The notes under the pieces: model-generated
What the model was told of the DNA's origin: nothing
The model's database searches: none
Seen by the model: only the letters and a program-made list of their open reading frames with translations
Virus record (IMG/VR): IMGVR_UViG_3300008120_000508
Span: 1-24,274 of that record
Direction: 5' to 3' (one strand)
Length of the DNA: 24,274 nucleotides
Origin: a virus
Part shown: positions 8,104 to 15,036 of the stretch, in pieces
Layout: each line of letters begins with the position of its first letter
How positions within the stretch are numbered: position 1 is the stretch's first letter
Translations under genes and position numbers: made by a program

Positions 8104-9297
8104 ATGAGCGAAAAATCAATTTTAGAACAAGCATTACTTCAGGTACAGACACTTGAAGAGGCAGTAAAAGCAAACGCAAAGGGTATACTTGCATCTACCA
8201 TGAAGCAAGAACTAAATGATTTGCTAAAAGAATCATTGGAAGAAGAGGAAGAGGTTGTTGCAGAACAACCCGATTCTGAAGAAGAGACTCAAGACGATGT
8301 ACCAGCCGAAGCTGGGGATGAGGAAGATGGTCTCGATAACGATGAAATGGGTGATGAGGAATCATCTGACGATGAGCTATCTAAAGACATCGATTCATTA
8401 GATTCAGAAGATGAAATGGGTTCAGAAATGGACGACATGGATTCAGAAGGAATGGATGATGAAGATGTTGTTGACATGACAGGTGCCGATGAAGAAGAAG
8501 TTTTAAAAGTATTCAAGGCAATGAGTGCAGAAGATGGTATTATCGTTAAGAAAGATGAAAACCACATCGAACTTGAAGATGGTGATGATGAGTACATCAT
8601 TAAGTTAGACGAAGAAGAATCAACTGAAGAACCTATGGATGAAACCATGGACATGCCAATGGAAGAAGAGGAAGAAACCTCTGAAGATTGGAACGAGGGT
8701 GAAGAAGTTGTTTACGAAATCGAACTTGATGAAGAAGAATCAGAAGAAGGTTCAGAAGACGAAAAAGAAATGTCTGAAGAAACTTTTGACGAACCTCACG
8801 AAGAAGAAATGGGTGAAGCCGCAAGAACTAAGTGGAATATCCATGGTGACAAGGGTGAAGCTGAAAGAGCAGGTATCAAGGGTAAAAAAGTATTCGCAGC
8901 AGGAGCAATCAACGAAGAAGTTGAGAACTTGAAAAAACAAAACGCTGAGTACAAAAAAGCACTTGTATTGTTCAAAGAAAAGCTTAACGAAGTTGCTGTG
9001 TTTAATGCAAACTTAGCTTACGCTACTCGTTTGTTCACCGAACATTCTACCACAAAACAAGAAAAACTCAACATCTTAAAGAGATTTGATTCAATCTCAA
9101 CCTTGAAGGAATCAAAAAATCTTTATTCAACAATTAAAACTGAATTAGATACTAAAAAACCAATTTCTGAATCAGTAGTTGATAAGATTACTTCGGCACC
9201 AAGTACTTCATCTTCAACTGAAGTTCTTTCAGAGTCAAAAGCTTATGAAAATCCTCAGTTTAAAAGAATGAAAGATTTGATGACAAAAATAAAATAA
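8104..9297 (+). CDS. 22: Prohead core scaffolding protein (gp22-like)
   Basis: The 397-aa protein sits between protease and major capsid protein exactly where T4 gene 22 lies, and has the expected character: almost wholly helical, highly charged and with no enzyme motif. Residues about 40-240 are extremely acidic, dominated by Glu/Asp with Ser and Met. The C-terminal third returns to a mixed-charge coiled-coil-like sequence (EEVENLKKQNAEYKKALVLF at about 276-295), then a Ser-rich segment and a final helix. It contains many [LI]xE sites of the kind cut by T4 gp21. T4 gp22 is 269 aa, so this one is longer, mainly because of the acidic block. Function as the inner core on which the capsid assembles is inferred from position and composition. 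Confidence 0.87.
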   Translation: MSEKSILEQALLQVQTLEEAVKANAKGILASTMKQELNDLLKESLEEEEEVVAEQPDSEEETQDDVPAEAGDEEDGLDNDEMGDEESSDDELSKDIDSLDSEDEMGSEMDDMDSEGMDDEDVVDMTGADEEEVLKVFKAMSAEDGIIVKKDENHIELEDGDDEYIIKLDEEESTEEPMDETMDMPMEEEEETSEDWNEGEEVVYEIELDEEESEEGSEDEKEMSEETFDEPHEEEMGEAARTKWNIHGDKGEAERAGIKGKKVFAAGAINEEVENLKKQNAEYKKALVLFKEKLNEVAVFNANLAYATRLFTEHSTTKQEKLNILKRFDSISTLKESKNLYSTIKTELDTKKPISESVVDKITSAPSTSSSTEVLSESKAYENPQFKRMKDLMTKIK

Positions 9298-9330
9298 ACA
9301 TAAACAATAAAAACCAAAAAAAATACTAAA

Positions 9331-11055
9331 ATGGGAGCATTATTAGAATCAGGTATGGTTGGTAACATCGGTCTTAAGCACCTTCGTGTTATCAAAGAAG
9401 ATACCATCAAAAAATGGGATGACTTAGGATTCCTAGAAGGTCTTGACGGCCATCAAAAAGATAACATCGCACAGTTGTATGAAAACCAAGCGTCTTACTT
9501 AATCAACGAAGCAGCAGTTTCTGATGCTAGTGGTTCATTCGAGACCGTAGTTTTCCCTATCATCCGTCGTGTTTTCTCTAAATTGTTAGCAAACGACATC
9601 GTATCGGTACAAGCTATGAACTTACCAATTGGTAAATTGTTCTACTTTATCCCTAAAATCCAAGATAGAACCTCAGGTGGTCGTCATAACCAACCTTACG
9701 GTTTCCCTTCTGGACAAACTGACCCAAATTCTGGTTACACAGGTTCAAACTTGTATGACAGATTCTATGAGGAAGATGACGCAGCAACTTCAGGTCTTTT
9801 CGATTACTCAAAAGGTGCGGTTACTGCAGTAGCAGCAGCACCATCTGCATTCGTTACATTCAGCAATGGTACTCCATCTGAAAGTACTGCAGCATTGAGT
9901 GGTTCTGTATCAAGTGCAATCGTTGTTCTTAGTGGTTTCGCAACTGCAGGACAAGGTAAAATGTTAGGTGCTAATGGTAACATCATGGATACTGAAGAAT
10001 TCTTAGCTTCTTTATCTGTTACTATCACTGGTAACACTACCGCAAACAACGGTGTTAAAAACTTCAACGTTGTAACTCAGAAATATGGTAAGGGTATCGT
10101 TGAGTACGGTCAAAAGAGCGGTACTACAATGAACAAATTCCAAGATATCTGTGACGAAGAAGGTAAAATCTACTTGAACGTCGATTTCGAAATTTACGAC
10201 CCGGCTTCAGGTTTCTCAGCAGCAGATTTCACTAACGACTTAGCTCTTGCTAATGTTGTAGTATCTTATAACACTTACGACACTCTTGAATTCGAAGAAG
10301 AAATCGGTGAAGTATCTTTCGACCTTCAGTCAGTAACAGTTTCTGTAACTGAAAGAAAGTTAAGAGCTAGCTGGTCTCCTGAATTGGCTCAAGACGTTTC
10401 TGCTTTCCACAACATCGACGCTGAAGCTGAATTAACAGCTTTATTGTCTGAGCAAGTTGCAGCAGAAATCGACCGTGAAATCCTTCGTGACATCCGTAAA
10501 GGTGCCGCTTGGAGAACTAAGTGGGATTACAACGAATGGAAATATGGTGCAGTTAGTGGTACTCCATTCATGGGTTACACTCAAAAAGATTGGAACCAAA
10601 CTTTGGTTACCAAAATTAACCAAATCTCTGCTCAAATCCACAAGACAACTCTTCGTGGTGGAGCTAACTGGGTTGTAGTTTCTTCTGAAGTTTCTGCAGT
10701 ATTCGATGACTTGGAGTACTTCCACGTTTCAAACGCAGGTCCTGAAGCTGATACTTACAACATGGGTATCGAGAAAATCGGTTCATTAGCTGGTCGTTAC
10801 CAAGTTTACCGTGACCCTTACTTACCAGCAGGTAAAGTAATCATCGGTCACAAAGGTAAATCTTTGTTAGACGCAGGTTACATCTACGCACCGTATGTAC
10901 CTCTACAGTTGACTCCGACTATGTACAATCCGTTCAACTTTACCCCAATTAAGGGTATCATGACCCGTTACGCTAAGAAAATGGTTAACAACCGTTACTA
11001 TGGTGTAATCGACGTACATGGATTGGCTACATTCAGTCTTGACACTTTAAGATAA
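9331..11055 (+). CDS. 23: Major capsid protein (gp23-like)
   Basis: This 574-aa protein is the main shell subunit. The N-terminal part has the T4 gp23 signature: WDDLGFLEGLDGHQKDNIAQ leading to LYENQASYLINEAAV, then VVFPIIRRVFSKLLANDIVSVQAM, which corresponds to the strongly conserved FPIIRRVFP...VQPM block. The conserved VSVTERKLRASWSPELAQD and EAELTALLSEQVAAEIDREI segments follow at about 339-385. The C-terminus carries the YAPYVPLQLTPTMYNPFNF block. Length is close to T4 gp23 (521 aa). A probable maturation cleavage site lies at E60/A61 (LINE then AAVSD). Codons are visibly more C-ending and regular (CGT, GGT, AAC, GAC) than in neighbours, consistent with very high expression. A strong terminator follows. 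Confidence 0.97.
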   Translation: MGALLESGMVGNIGLKHLRVIKEDTIKKWDDLGFLEGLDGHQKDNIAQLYENQASYLINEAAVSDASGSFETVVFPIIRRVFSKLLANDIVSVQAMNLPIGKLFYFIPKIQDRTSGGRHNQPYGFPSGQTDPNSGYTGSNLYDRFYEEDDAATSGLFDYSKGAVTAVAAAPSAFVTFSNGTPSESTAALSGSVSSAIVVLSGFATAGQGKMLGANGNIMDTEEFLASLSVTITGNTTANNGVKNFNVVTQKYGKGIVEYGQKSGTTMNKFQDICDEEGKIYLNVDFEIYDPASGFSAADFTNDLALANVVVSYNTYDTLEFEEEIGEVSFDLQSVTVSVTERKLRASWSPELAQDVSAFHNIDAEAELTALLSEQVAAEIDREILRDIRKGAAWRTKWDYNEWKYGAVSGTPFMGYTQKDWNQTLVTKINQISAQIHKTTLRGGANWVVVSSEVSAVFDDLEYFHVSNAGPEADTYNMGIEKIGSLAGRYQVYRDPYLPAGKVIIGHKGKSLLDAGYIYAPYVPLQLTPTMYNPFNFTPIKGIMTRYAKKMVNNRYYGVIDVHGLATFSLDTLR

Positions 11056-11075
11056 TCATTTATCTTAATATAACT

Positions 11076-11102
11076 AAGGGGACCCAAAAGGTCCCCTTTT
11101 TT
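11076..11102 (+). terminator. Rho-independent terminator after the major capsid gene
   Basis: A perfect 9-bp GC-rich stem, AAGGGGACC at 11076-11084 with GGTCCCCTT at 11090-11098, has a CAAAA loop and a following T run to 11102. It lies 20 nt after the capsid stop and separates the late head operon from the next transcription unit. Confidence 0.92.
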
Positions 11103-11104
11103 AT

Positions 11105-11133
11105 TTTGTATATTCTAAAAAATATTATATTTG
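11105..11133 (+). promoter_or_regulatory. Bacteroidota-type housekeeping promoter
   Basis: TTTG at 11105-11108 is followed after 17 nt by TATATTTG at 11126-11133, a perfect match to the Bacteroidota sigma-A -33/-7 consensus (TTTG, spacer, TAnnTTTG). It lies between the capsid terminator and the ATG at 11141, leaving a leader of only a few bases. This implies that the short operon behind it is read by host RNA polymerase early in infection. Confidence 0.75.
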
Positions 11134-11140
11134 CATTACT

Positions 11141-11485
11141 ATGTCTAAAATTAAACGTTTACCAATTCAGGAATCGGATGAACCGATAGAATATGAAAAA
11201 CTAAGGTTGGACGTATTAAAAACCTTAGTTGATGGTCGTAATATTGAATGTAAACAGACCAAAGATGAGATGATTAAACACCTCAAATTAGATGATGAGG
11301 GTAAGTACATTCGACCTGTAACATATCAAAAACAATCAGATGAAACCTTCATTGTAGGTATTGCTATAAATGATGGAAAAAACTTATTCGAAATGGGTAA
11401 GTTAGTGGAAAAAAATATCGCAAAAAGTATGGGTCTTTACTGTAATGATAGAATTCATTATATTTCTAAACAAAAACTATTATGA
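11141..11485 (+). CDS. Unknown protein with SAP-like N-terminal segment
   Basis: The 114-aa protein has a helix-turn-helix-like segment at about 20-52 (EKLRLDVLKTLVDGR, then CKQTKDEMIKHLKL). Its leucine and lysine spacing resembles a SAP DNA-binding motif (two helices, the second containing K.ELI..L). The C-terminal half looks like a small alpha/beta domain. I cannot name the family with confidence. It is the first gene behind a host-type promoter and overlaps the dCMP deaminase start by 4 nt (ATGA), so it is probably an early or middle gene linked to nucleotide or DNA metabolism. No Shine-Dalgarno is present. Confidence 0.7.
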   Translation: MSKIKRLPIQESDEPIEYEKLRLDVLKTLVDGRNIECKQTKDEMIKHLKLDDEGKYIRPVTYQKQSDETFIVGIAINDGKNLFEMGKLVEKNIAKSMGLYCNDRIHYISKQKLL

Positions 11486-11925
11486 ATTGGACTGAGTATT
11501 TCTTAAACATTGCTGAACAAGTAAAACTTAAATCAAAAGATAAATCAACCCAAATTGGTGCGGTAATCGTTGGAGTGGATAATGAAGTGTTATCCACGGG
11601 ATATAACTCCTTCCCAAGAGGTTTAGACGATAGTAAAGAGGAACGTCAGGAAAGACCTGAAAAATATTTTTGGTTCGAGCACGCTGAACGTAATGCAATT
11701 TACAATGCTGCACGTATTGGTGTATCACTTAAAAACTCAACGATTTATTTAACTTCGGGATTACCTTGTATGGATTGTGCAAGGGGAATTGTCAATTCAG
11801 GTATTAAAGTTGTTTGGTGTAAAACAGAATGTACCACCAAAAACAAAGAGAAGTGGGTTGAATCTCAAACGAAAAGTTTACAACTCCTTAATGAGTGTGG
11901 TGTTCAGGTATACTATTACCTTTAA
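11482..11925 (+). CDS. cd: Deoxycytidylate (dCMP) deaminase
   Basis: This 147-aa enzyme would convert dCMP to dUMP, feeding thymidylate synthesis. The zinc-dependent deaminase signatures are clear: HAE at 67-69 (EHAERNAIYNAAR; His ligand, Glu proton shuttle) and PCMDC at 95-99 (two Cys ligands). The N-terminus has the substrate-pocket sequence QIGAVIV...STGYNSFPRG typical of ComEB/T4 Cd proteins. It lacks the extra zinc site insertion of T4 Cd (193 aa) and is closer in size to compact bacterial-type enzymes. It is coupled to the SAP-like gene by an ATGA overlap. Its 3' end overlaps the convergent cupin gene by 38 nt. Confidence 0.95.
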   Translation: MNWTEYFLNIAEQVKLKSKDKSTQIGAVIVGVDNEVLSTGYNSFPRGLDDSKEERQERPEKYFWFEHAERNAIYNAARIGVSLKNSTIYLTSGLPCMDCARGIVNSGIKVVWCKTECTTKNKEKWVESQTKSLQLLNECGVQVYYYL

Positions 11926-12187
11926 GTTTTTTAACTTTTACCGTTAAATCACCGGTACCTTTAATGATTCTATGATACATACCCTCAGGAATAAAAATGG
12001 GGGTATTCTTTTTTATACTAATTGGTAATTCATCATCGATTTGAAACATCCAATCAGTATCATCTTCACAAATAACAATCCTATCCTCTTCATCAAAATG
12101 CCATTTTAATTCCATTTCAGATAAATCTGAGGTAAATGTTCTAACGTGAAATCCTTCTTTTAATTCTTCTTTAAATGGAAAATCCAT
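11888..12187 (-). CDS. Small cupin-fold protein
   Basis: The preferred start is the ATG at 12187, which overlaps the preceding gene's TAA by one base (TAATG), giving 99 aa; a TTG six bases further upstream is less likely. The pattern of short beta strands with the LKWHFDEEDRIVI stretch, then PISIKKNTPIFIPEGMYHRIIKG, is the shape of a single cupin domain: cupin motif 2 (PxG.xHr) is visible in IFIPEGMYHRI. Only some metal-ligand residues are evident (H42 region, H79 region), so metal binding is uncertain. It is the last gene of the long - strand arm, behind virion genes, and its C-terminus is encoded opposite the dCMP deaminase 3' end. Function unknown; cupins of this size occur in many phages. 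Confidence 0.72.
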   Translation of the reverse strand: MDFPFKEELKEGFHVRTFTSDLSEMELKWHFDEEDRIVICEDDTDWMFQIDDELPISIKKNTPIFIPEGMYHRIIKGTGDLTVKVKKLKGNSIPEHHTH

Positions 12188-13152
12188 TACCAAGGGTTTG
12201 ATGATTTAATACCTAACGCTTTTCTGTATCTTGAAACGTTACAACTCCAATATCCTGCTTTAGTTCTATCTTTCTTTTGGTCACACTTATGACGTGCTCT
12301 AAATGATTTTGCCGCTGCTCTATTATTGTTTCTTACTCGAAGATTTGGGTCACCGAAGGTTACTTTAACAATATTACCACTACTATTTTTCACATATACT
12401 GCGAATTTTTTAGGTCCACCGGGAGTTCTAAACGGTCTGTTTAGTTTCACATTACGACCTCTGTGTTTTGCTTCAACAAGATATTCTTCTTCATCTAAAA
12501 CAAACGGAATATCTAAATAAACCTCTTCACCTTCATAAATCCCTGTTTGACCGATGTCAGTCATCAATAATTCGTAATCTTCACCAAATACTTCAAGAGT
12601 TCCTTTGTTTAACAATTCTCTTGATTCGTTAAACAAATCAAAGAATTTCTGAGAGTAAATTCTATAAACGTTTTCAATAAGAGGTTTCTCTTGTGTGATA
12701 TGATAATTTAAACCCTCACTTAAAGTGATTTTAGACTCATTTAAGGACGTTAATCTTGGAGCCGAGTAAGATTCCATAACTTCCGAGAAATCCAATGTAA
12801 TGGTCTTATTTTCATCGAAACGTGTCATTGTGGGTTTGTTTCCTTTACCAACTTTAGGGTCTTTCTTTTCTGCTCTTCTTTTTTGTGATGTCATTGCCTT
12901 CTTTTCTTTTTTATCATATGAGGAAGCCACTTTAGGTGTTTCTTTTGATACTTTCTTAGATGGACGACATTTTGGGTACGCTTTACCATCAGCATCTTTT
13001 CTACCACAAGGTGGATGTTTACCGTCAACTTTACGACTTACATCGACCCATTTTTCCTTAAACCATCTTCTAAGGTCTTCTTTTAAAACCTCACCTGATT
13101 CAAGACATTCCTGAACGTATTTCTTATCCTCTTCGCTTATTAAGATTTTCAT
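12187..13152 (-). CDS. Basic protein with DUF5872-like and Cys/Trp modules, probably virion-associated
   Basis: I chose the ATG at 13150-13152, which starts 4 nt after the upstream stop and gives 321 aa; the longer frame to 13245 would overlap the upstream gene by 89 nt. Residues about 1-75 carry a helix and then WFKEKWVDVSRK...PPCGRKDADGKAYPKCRPS, which resembles the DUF5872 type (KWVD, CGR, YPKCRP). A Lys-rich linker follows. The C-terminus has FAVYVKNSSGNIVKVTFGDPN, then SFRARHKCDQKK and AGYWSCNVSRYRKAL, a module that from memory is frequent in phage structural proteins. The two Cys/Trp-rich parts are candidates for metal binding. Position in the virion module suggests a structural or maturation role; no enzymatic motif is seen. 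Confidence 0.75.
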   Translation of the reverse strand: MKILISEEDKKYVQECLESGEVLKEDLRRWFKEKWVDVSRKVDGKHPPCGRKDADGKAYPKCRPSKKVSKETPKVASSYDKKEKKAMTSQKRRAEKKDPKVGKGNKPTMTRFDENKTITLDFSEVMESYSAPRLTSLNESKITLSEGLNYHITQEKPLIENVYRIYSQKFFDLFNESRELLNKGTLEVFGEDYELLMTDIGQTGIYEGEEVYLDIPFVLDEEEYLVEAKHRGRNVKLNRPFRTPGGPKKFAVYVKNSSGNIVKVTFGDPNLRVRNNNRAAAKSFRARHKCDQKKDRTKAGYWSCNVSRYRKALGIKSSNPW

Positions 13153-13156
13153 CAGA

Positions 13157-13621
13157 TTACTTTTTACATTTTTTCCATCTACCGCCTTTAGATTTGTAAT
13201 TTTTTGCAGCCCAACCATTTGCATATGCACTGGGGTAGACATCAAATTTAGCTTTGGCAGCCGCTTTTGATGCCGACCATTTCTTTGGGTCTGTCGGACA
13301 ATTTTTACTTTCGTCTATTTGGTATTCTTCATTTAATAAGTCCTCATCCACATTGTTTTCTTTATCATCTCCTTTAGTTTGATTCATTAAAAAATCAAAT
13401 ACTTGGTCCAATAAACTCTTTGCCTCTGCGATGTGGTCCTGTGCCCAATCATGTTGTTTTAGAATAGAATCAATTTGATTTTTATCTTCACCCATCAATA
13501 ACTCACACTGTCTTTTCATTTGTTCTATATTACCAAAGAACATATAATTTTCTTGTTCGGGCATTTCTCCCTCAGATATGGTTTTAAGATGTTTTTTAAT
13601 GATATTGTGTAAGTTTTCCAT
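13157..13621 (-). CDS. Virion-associated protein with a C-terminal KFDVYPSAYANGW module
   Basis: This 154-aa protein starts at an ATG 4 nt downstream of a TATTTATA octamer. The N-terminal two thirds are helical (EQMKRQCELLMGE, then WAQDHIAEAKSLLDQVFDFL) and the linker is acidic. The C-terminal 45 residues are basic and aromatic: CPTDPKKW, SKAAAKAKFDVYPSAYANGW and GGRWKKCKK. The KFDVYPSAYANGW pattern is one I know as a recurrent module in environmental phage structural proteins; its function is not established. Two Cys near both ends of the module could form a metal site or disulfide. It is followed after 4 nt by a second gene carrying related Cys/Trp modules, which suggests they act together. 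Confidence 0.77.
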   Translation of the reverse strand: MENLHNIIKKHLKTISEGEMPEQENYMFFGNIEQMKRQCELLMGEDKNQIDSILKQHDWAQDHIAEAKSLLDQVFDFLMNQTKGDDKENNVDEDLLNEEYQIDESKNCPTDPKKWSASKAAAKAKFDVYPSAYANGWAAKNYKSKGGRWKKCKK

Positions 13622-13625
13622 AATC

Positions 13626-13633
13626 TATAAATA
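13626..13633 (-). promoter_or_regulatory. TATTTATA octamer (on - strand) before the 154-aa gene
   Basis: Read on the - strand this is an exact TATTTATA ending 4 nt before the ATG at 13619-13621. It lies wholly in the 15-nt gap between two genes. The orientation is the same relative to its gene as at the + strand sites. Confidence 0.5.
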
Positions 13634-13636
13634 TTT

Positions 13637-15013
13637 TTATTTTTCTGACAAAATCTCAAATTTCACGTAATCATCGTAGAAGATTTCTTCAGTATGTGTT
13701 TTAGCTTTGAATTCCATGAAATATTCTCTTGGAATCATATATGATGTATCCAAATAAAATGAATTTTCTGTTGCGGTCATATCTGATTTTGTCCAATCAT
13801 ATACAATAACATTGGTTTTACCTTCCTTAACGAAAATTCGATAATAAACATCTTCAAAAAGTTGTGATTTCGGTACGTCGATAGATTTAAACCACAGATT
13901 TATTTTCTTTAGTTCTCCTCTAATAATTCTTTCATTTTGTTTAATTCCTGAAAATTGAATAACGTACTTTTGTGCTTCTGTTGGGTTAGTACCAAACGTA
14001 TAATAATCTGTAAATGGTTTTGGTACGAATTTTTGGGTAACGTCAGATATTGATACCCCGTCGATTGTTAAACCTTTCCACTTGTCAAAAAAGAAACGTT
14101 TACCGTCACATAATTGACCCGTTATACCGAAAGTTACCTTATAAATTCCTTTTCTAATCTTAGTTGTTGTTAAATTGGATAAACCGGAGATTACTGTACC
14201 TGAACTATTCAAAATATCAACAGTAGGTAAAGTATCTAAATCATAGAAATTGGTTCCTTTTGTGACATATAGGTAAAGATTGTTTTGTCTTTCACCTATA
14301 AAACTCTGTCTGTGGTCCTCGATTGTGTCATCAAAAACTGTTTCAACAAAAGGTTCATAGAATGTTTGAGTGTATTTTGTGAAGAACGCCACAGATTGGT
14401 CATACTCATCTTCGAGTGGTTCGTAAAGTAGAGCAAATGCCAAACCTAAACCGTGATTAGTGTTACCCGAAACCACAATACCGTTTACATAATTTGTGAT
14501 ATCAACATCGATATTTTCGTCACCATTATCAAAATGAATGGTGGAAACAATCGTTGGACTACTTTGGTATACACCGGCGGTTGTCCATTGATTTAATGTT
14601 GTTCTATAAAACCAGTTTGAAGGTCTTTCATCAAATGTACTATTACCAACAGTAAAATCATATCCACCGTCTTCGTAATCAAAACCGACACCCTCATCCC
14701 AATTTTCGGGAATTTGGAATAGAATTAAATCAAATGATGTTGTTCTTTGTCTTCCTGTATTTCTCTTTTCCCCAACCAATTGAGCATCTCCCGATACGGT
14801 ATTGGTCATTTTAAGGTAATGTTTGGTATTTGCACCAATAACTAAATCACCATTTTGTATTTTTGATATTAAGTCGGTAAAATCGACCTTGAATAAGAAT
14901 TTAGAGAACCCAGAACCATAAAAAATCTCGGTGGTTGGGTTTTTAGCCGTGTTAACCGCCTTGTTTTTTATAATTGTATTATTCTTCTCAAAATATGAAC
15001 GGAAATATGACAT
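13637..15013 (-). CDS. Tail/baseplate-associated structural protein, fibre-like
   Basis: The 458-aa protein is beta-rich and begins 23 nt after the stop of the gp5-like gene. The N-terminal half has a jelly-roll-like pattern (FDLILFQIPENWDEGVGFDY...SNWFYRTTLNQWTTAGVY...HFDNGDENIDVDIT.YVNG...GLGLAFALLYEP) that resembles DNRLRE-type beta-sandwich domains found in extracellular and phage appendage proteins. The C-terminal half consists of repeated beta segments without enzyme motifs. No coiled coil or collagen-like repeat is obvious, so it may be a baseplate wedge or short-fibre adapter rather than a long fibre. Assignment to a T4 gene is not possible from sequence alone. Confidence 0.72.
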   Translation of the reverse strand: MSYFRSYFEKNNTIIKNKAVNTAKNPTTEIFYGSGFSKFLFKVDFTDLISKIQNGDLVIGANTKHYLKMTNTVSGDAQLVGEKRNTGRQRTTSFDLILFQIPENWDEGVGFDYEDGGYDFTVGNSTFDERPSNWFYRTTLNQWTTAGVYQSSPTIVSTIHFDNGDENIDVDITNYVNGIVVSGNTNHGLGLAFALLYEPLEDEYDQSVAFFTKYTQTFYEPFVETVFDDTIEDHRQSFIGERQNNLYLYVTKGTNFYDLDTLPTVDILNSSGTVISGLSNLTTTKIRKGIYKVTFGITGQLCDGKRFFFDKWKGLTIDGVSISDVTQKFVPKPFTDYYTFGTNPTEAQKYVIQFSGIKQNERIIRGELKKINLWFKSIDVPKSQLFEDVYYRIFVKEGKTNVIVYDWTKSDMTATENSFYLDTSYMIPREYFMEFKAKTHTEEIFYDDYVKFEILSEK

Positions 15014-15023
15014 CTTTTTATTT

Positions 15024-15031
15024 AATAAATA
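15024..15031 (-). promoter_or_regulatory. Near-match TATTTATT before the fibre-like gene
   Basis: On the - strand the sequence reads TATTTATT, one base off TATTTATA, ending 10 nt before the ATG at 15013. It sits in a 23-nt gap, the same setting as the exact copies, so it may be a weaker version of the same element. Alone it would be unremarkable in AT-rich DNA. Confidence 0.3.
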
Positions 15032-15036
15032 TCAAA

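Noticed and set aside
8289-8654. Ser-rich - strand frame opposite the scaffold gene
   Set aside because: Complement of the Glu/Asp-rich repeat (GAA/GAT read as TTC/ATC/TCA); an artefact of low complexity.
12800-13114. 104-aa + strand frame opposite the DUF5872-like gene
   Set aside because: Antisense composition; the - strand gene has recognisable modules over the same bases.
13153-13245. 31-residue N-terminal extension of the 321-aa protein
   Set aside because: It would overlap the upstream gene by 89 nt while an ATG lies 4 nt after that gene's stop, matching the spacing used elsewhere in this operon.
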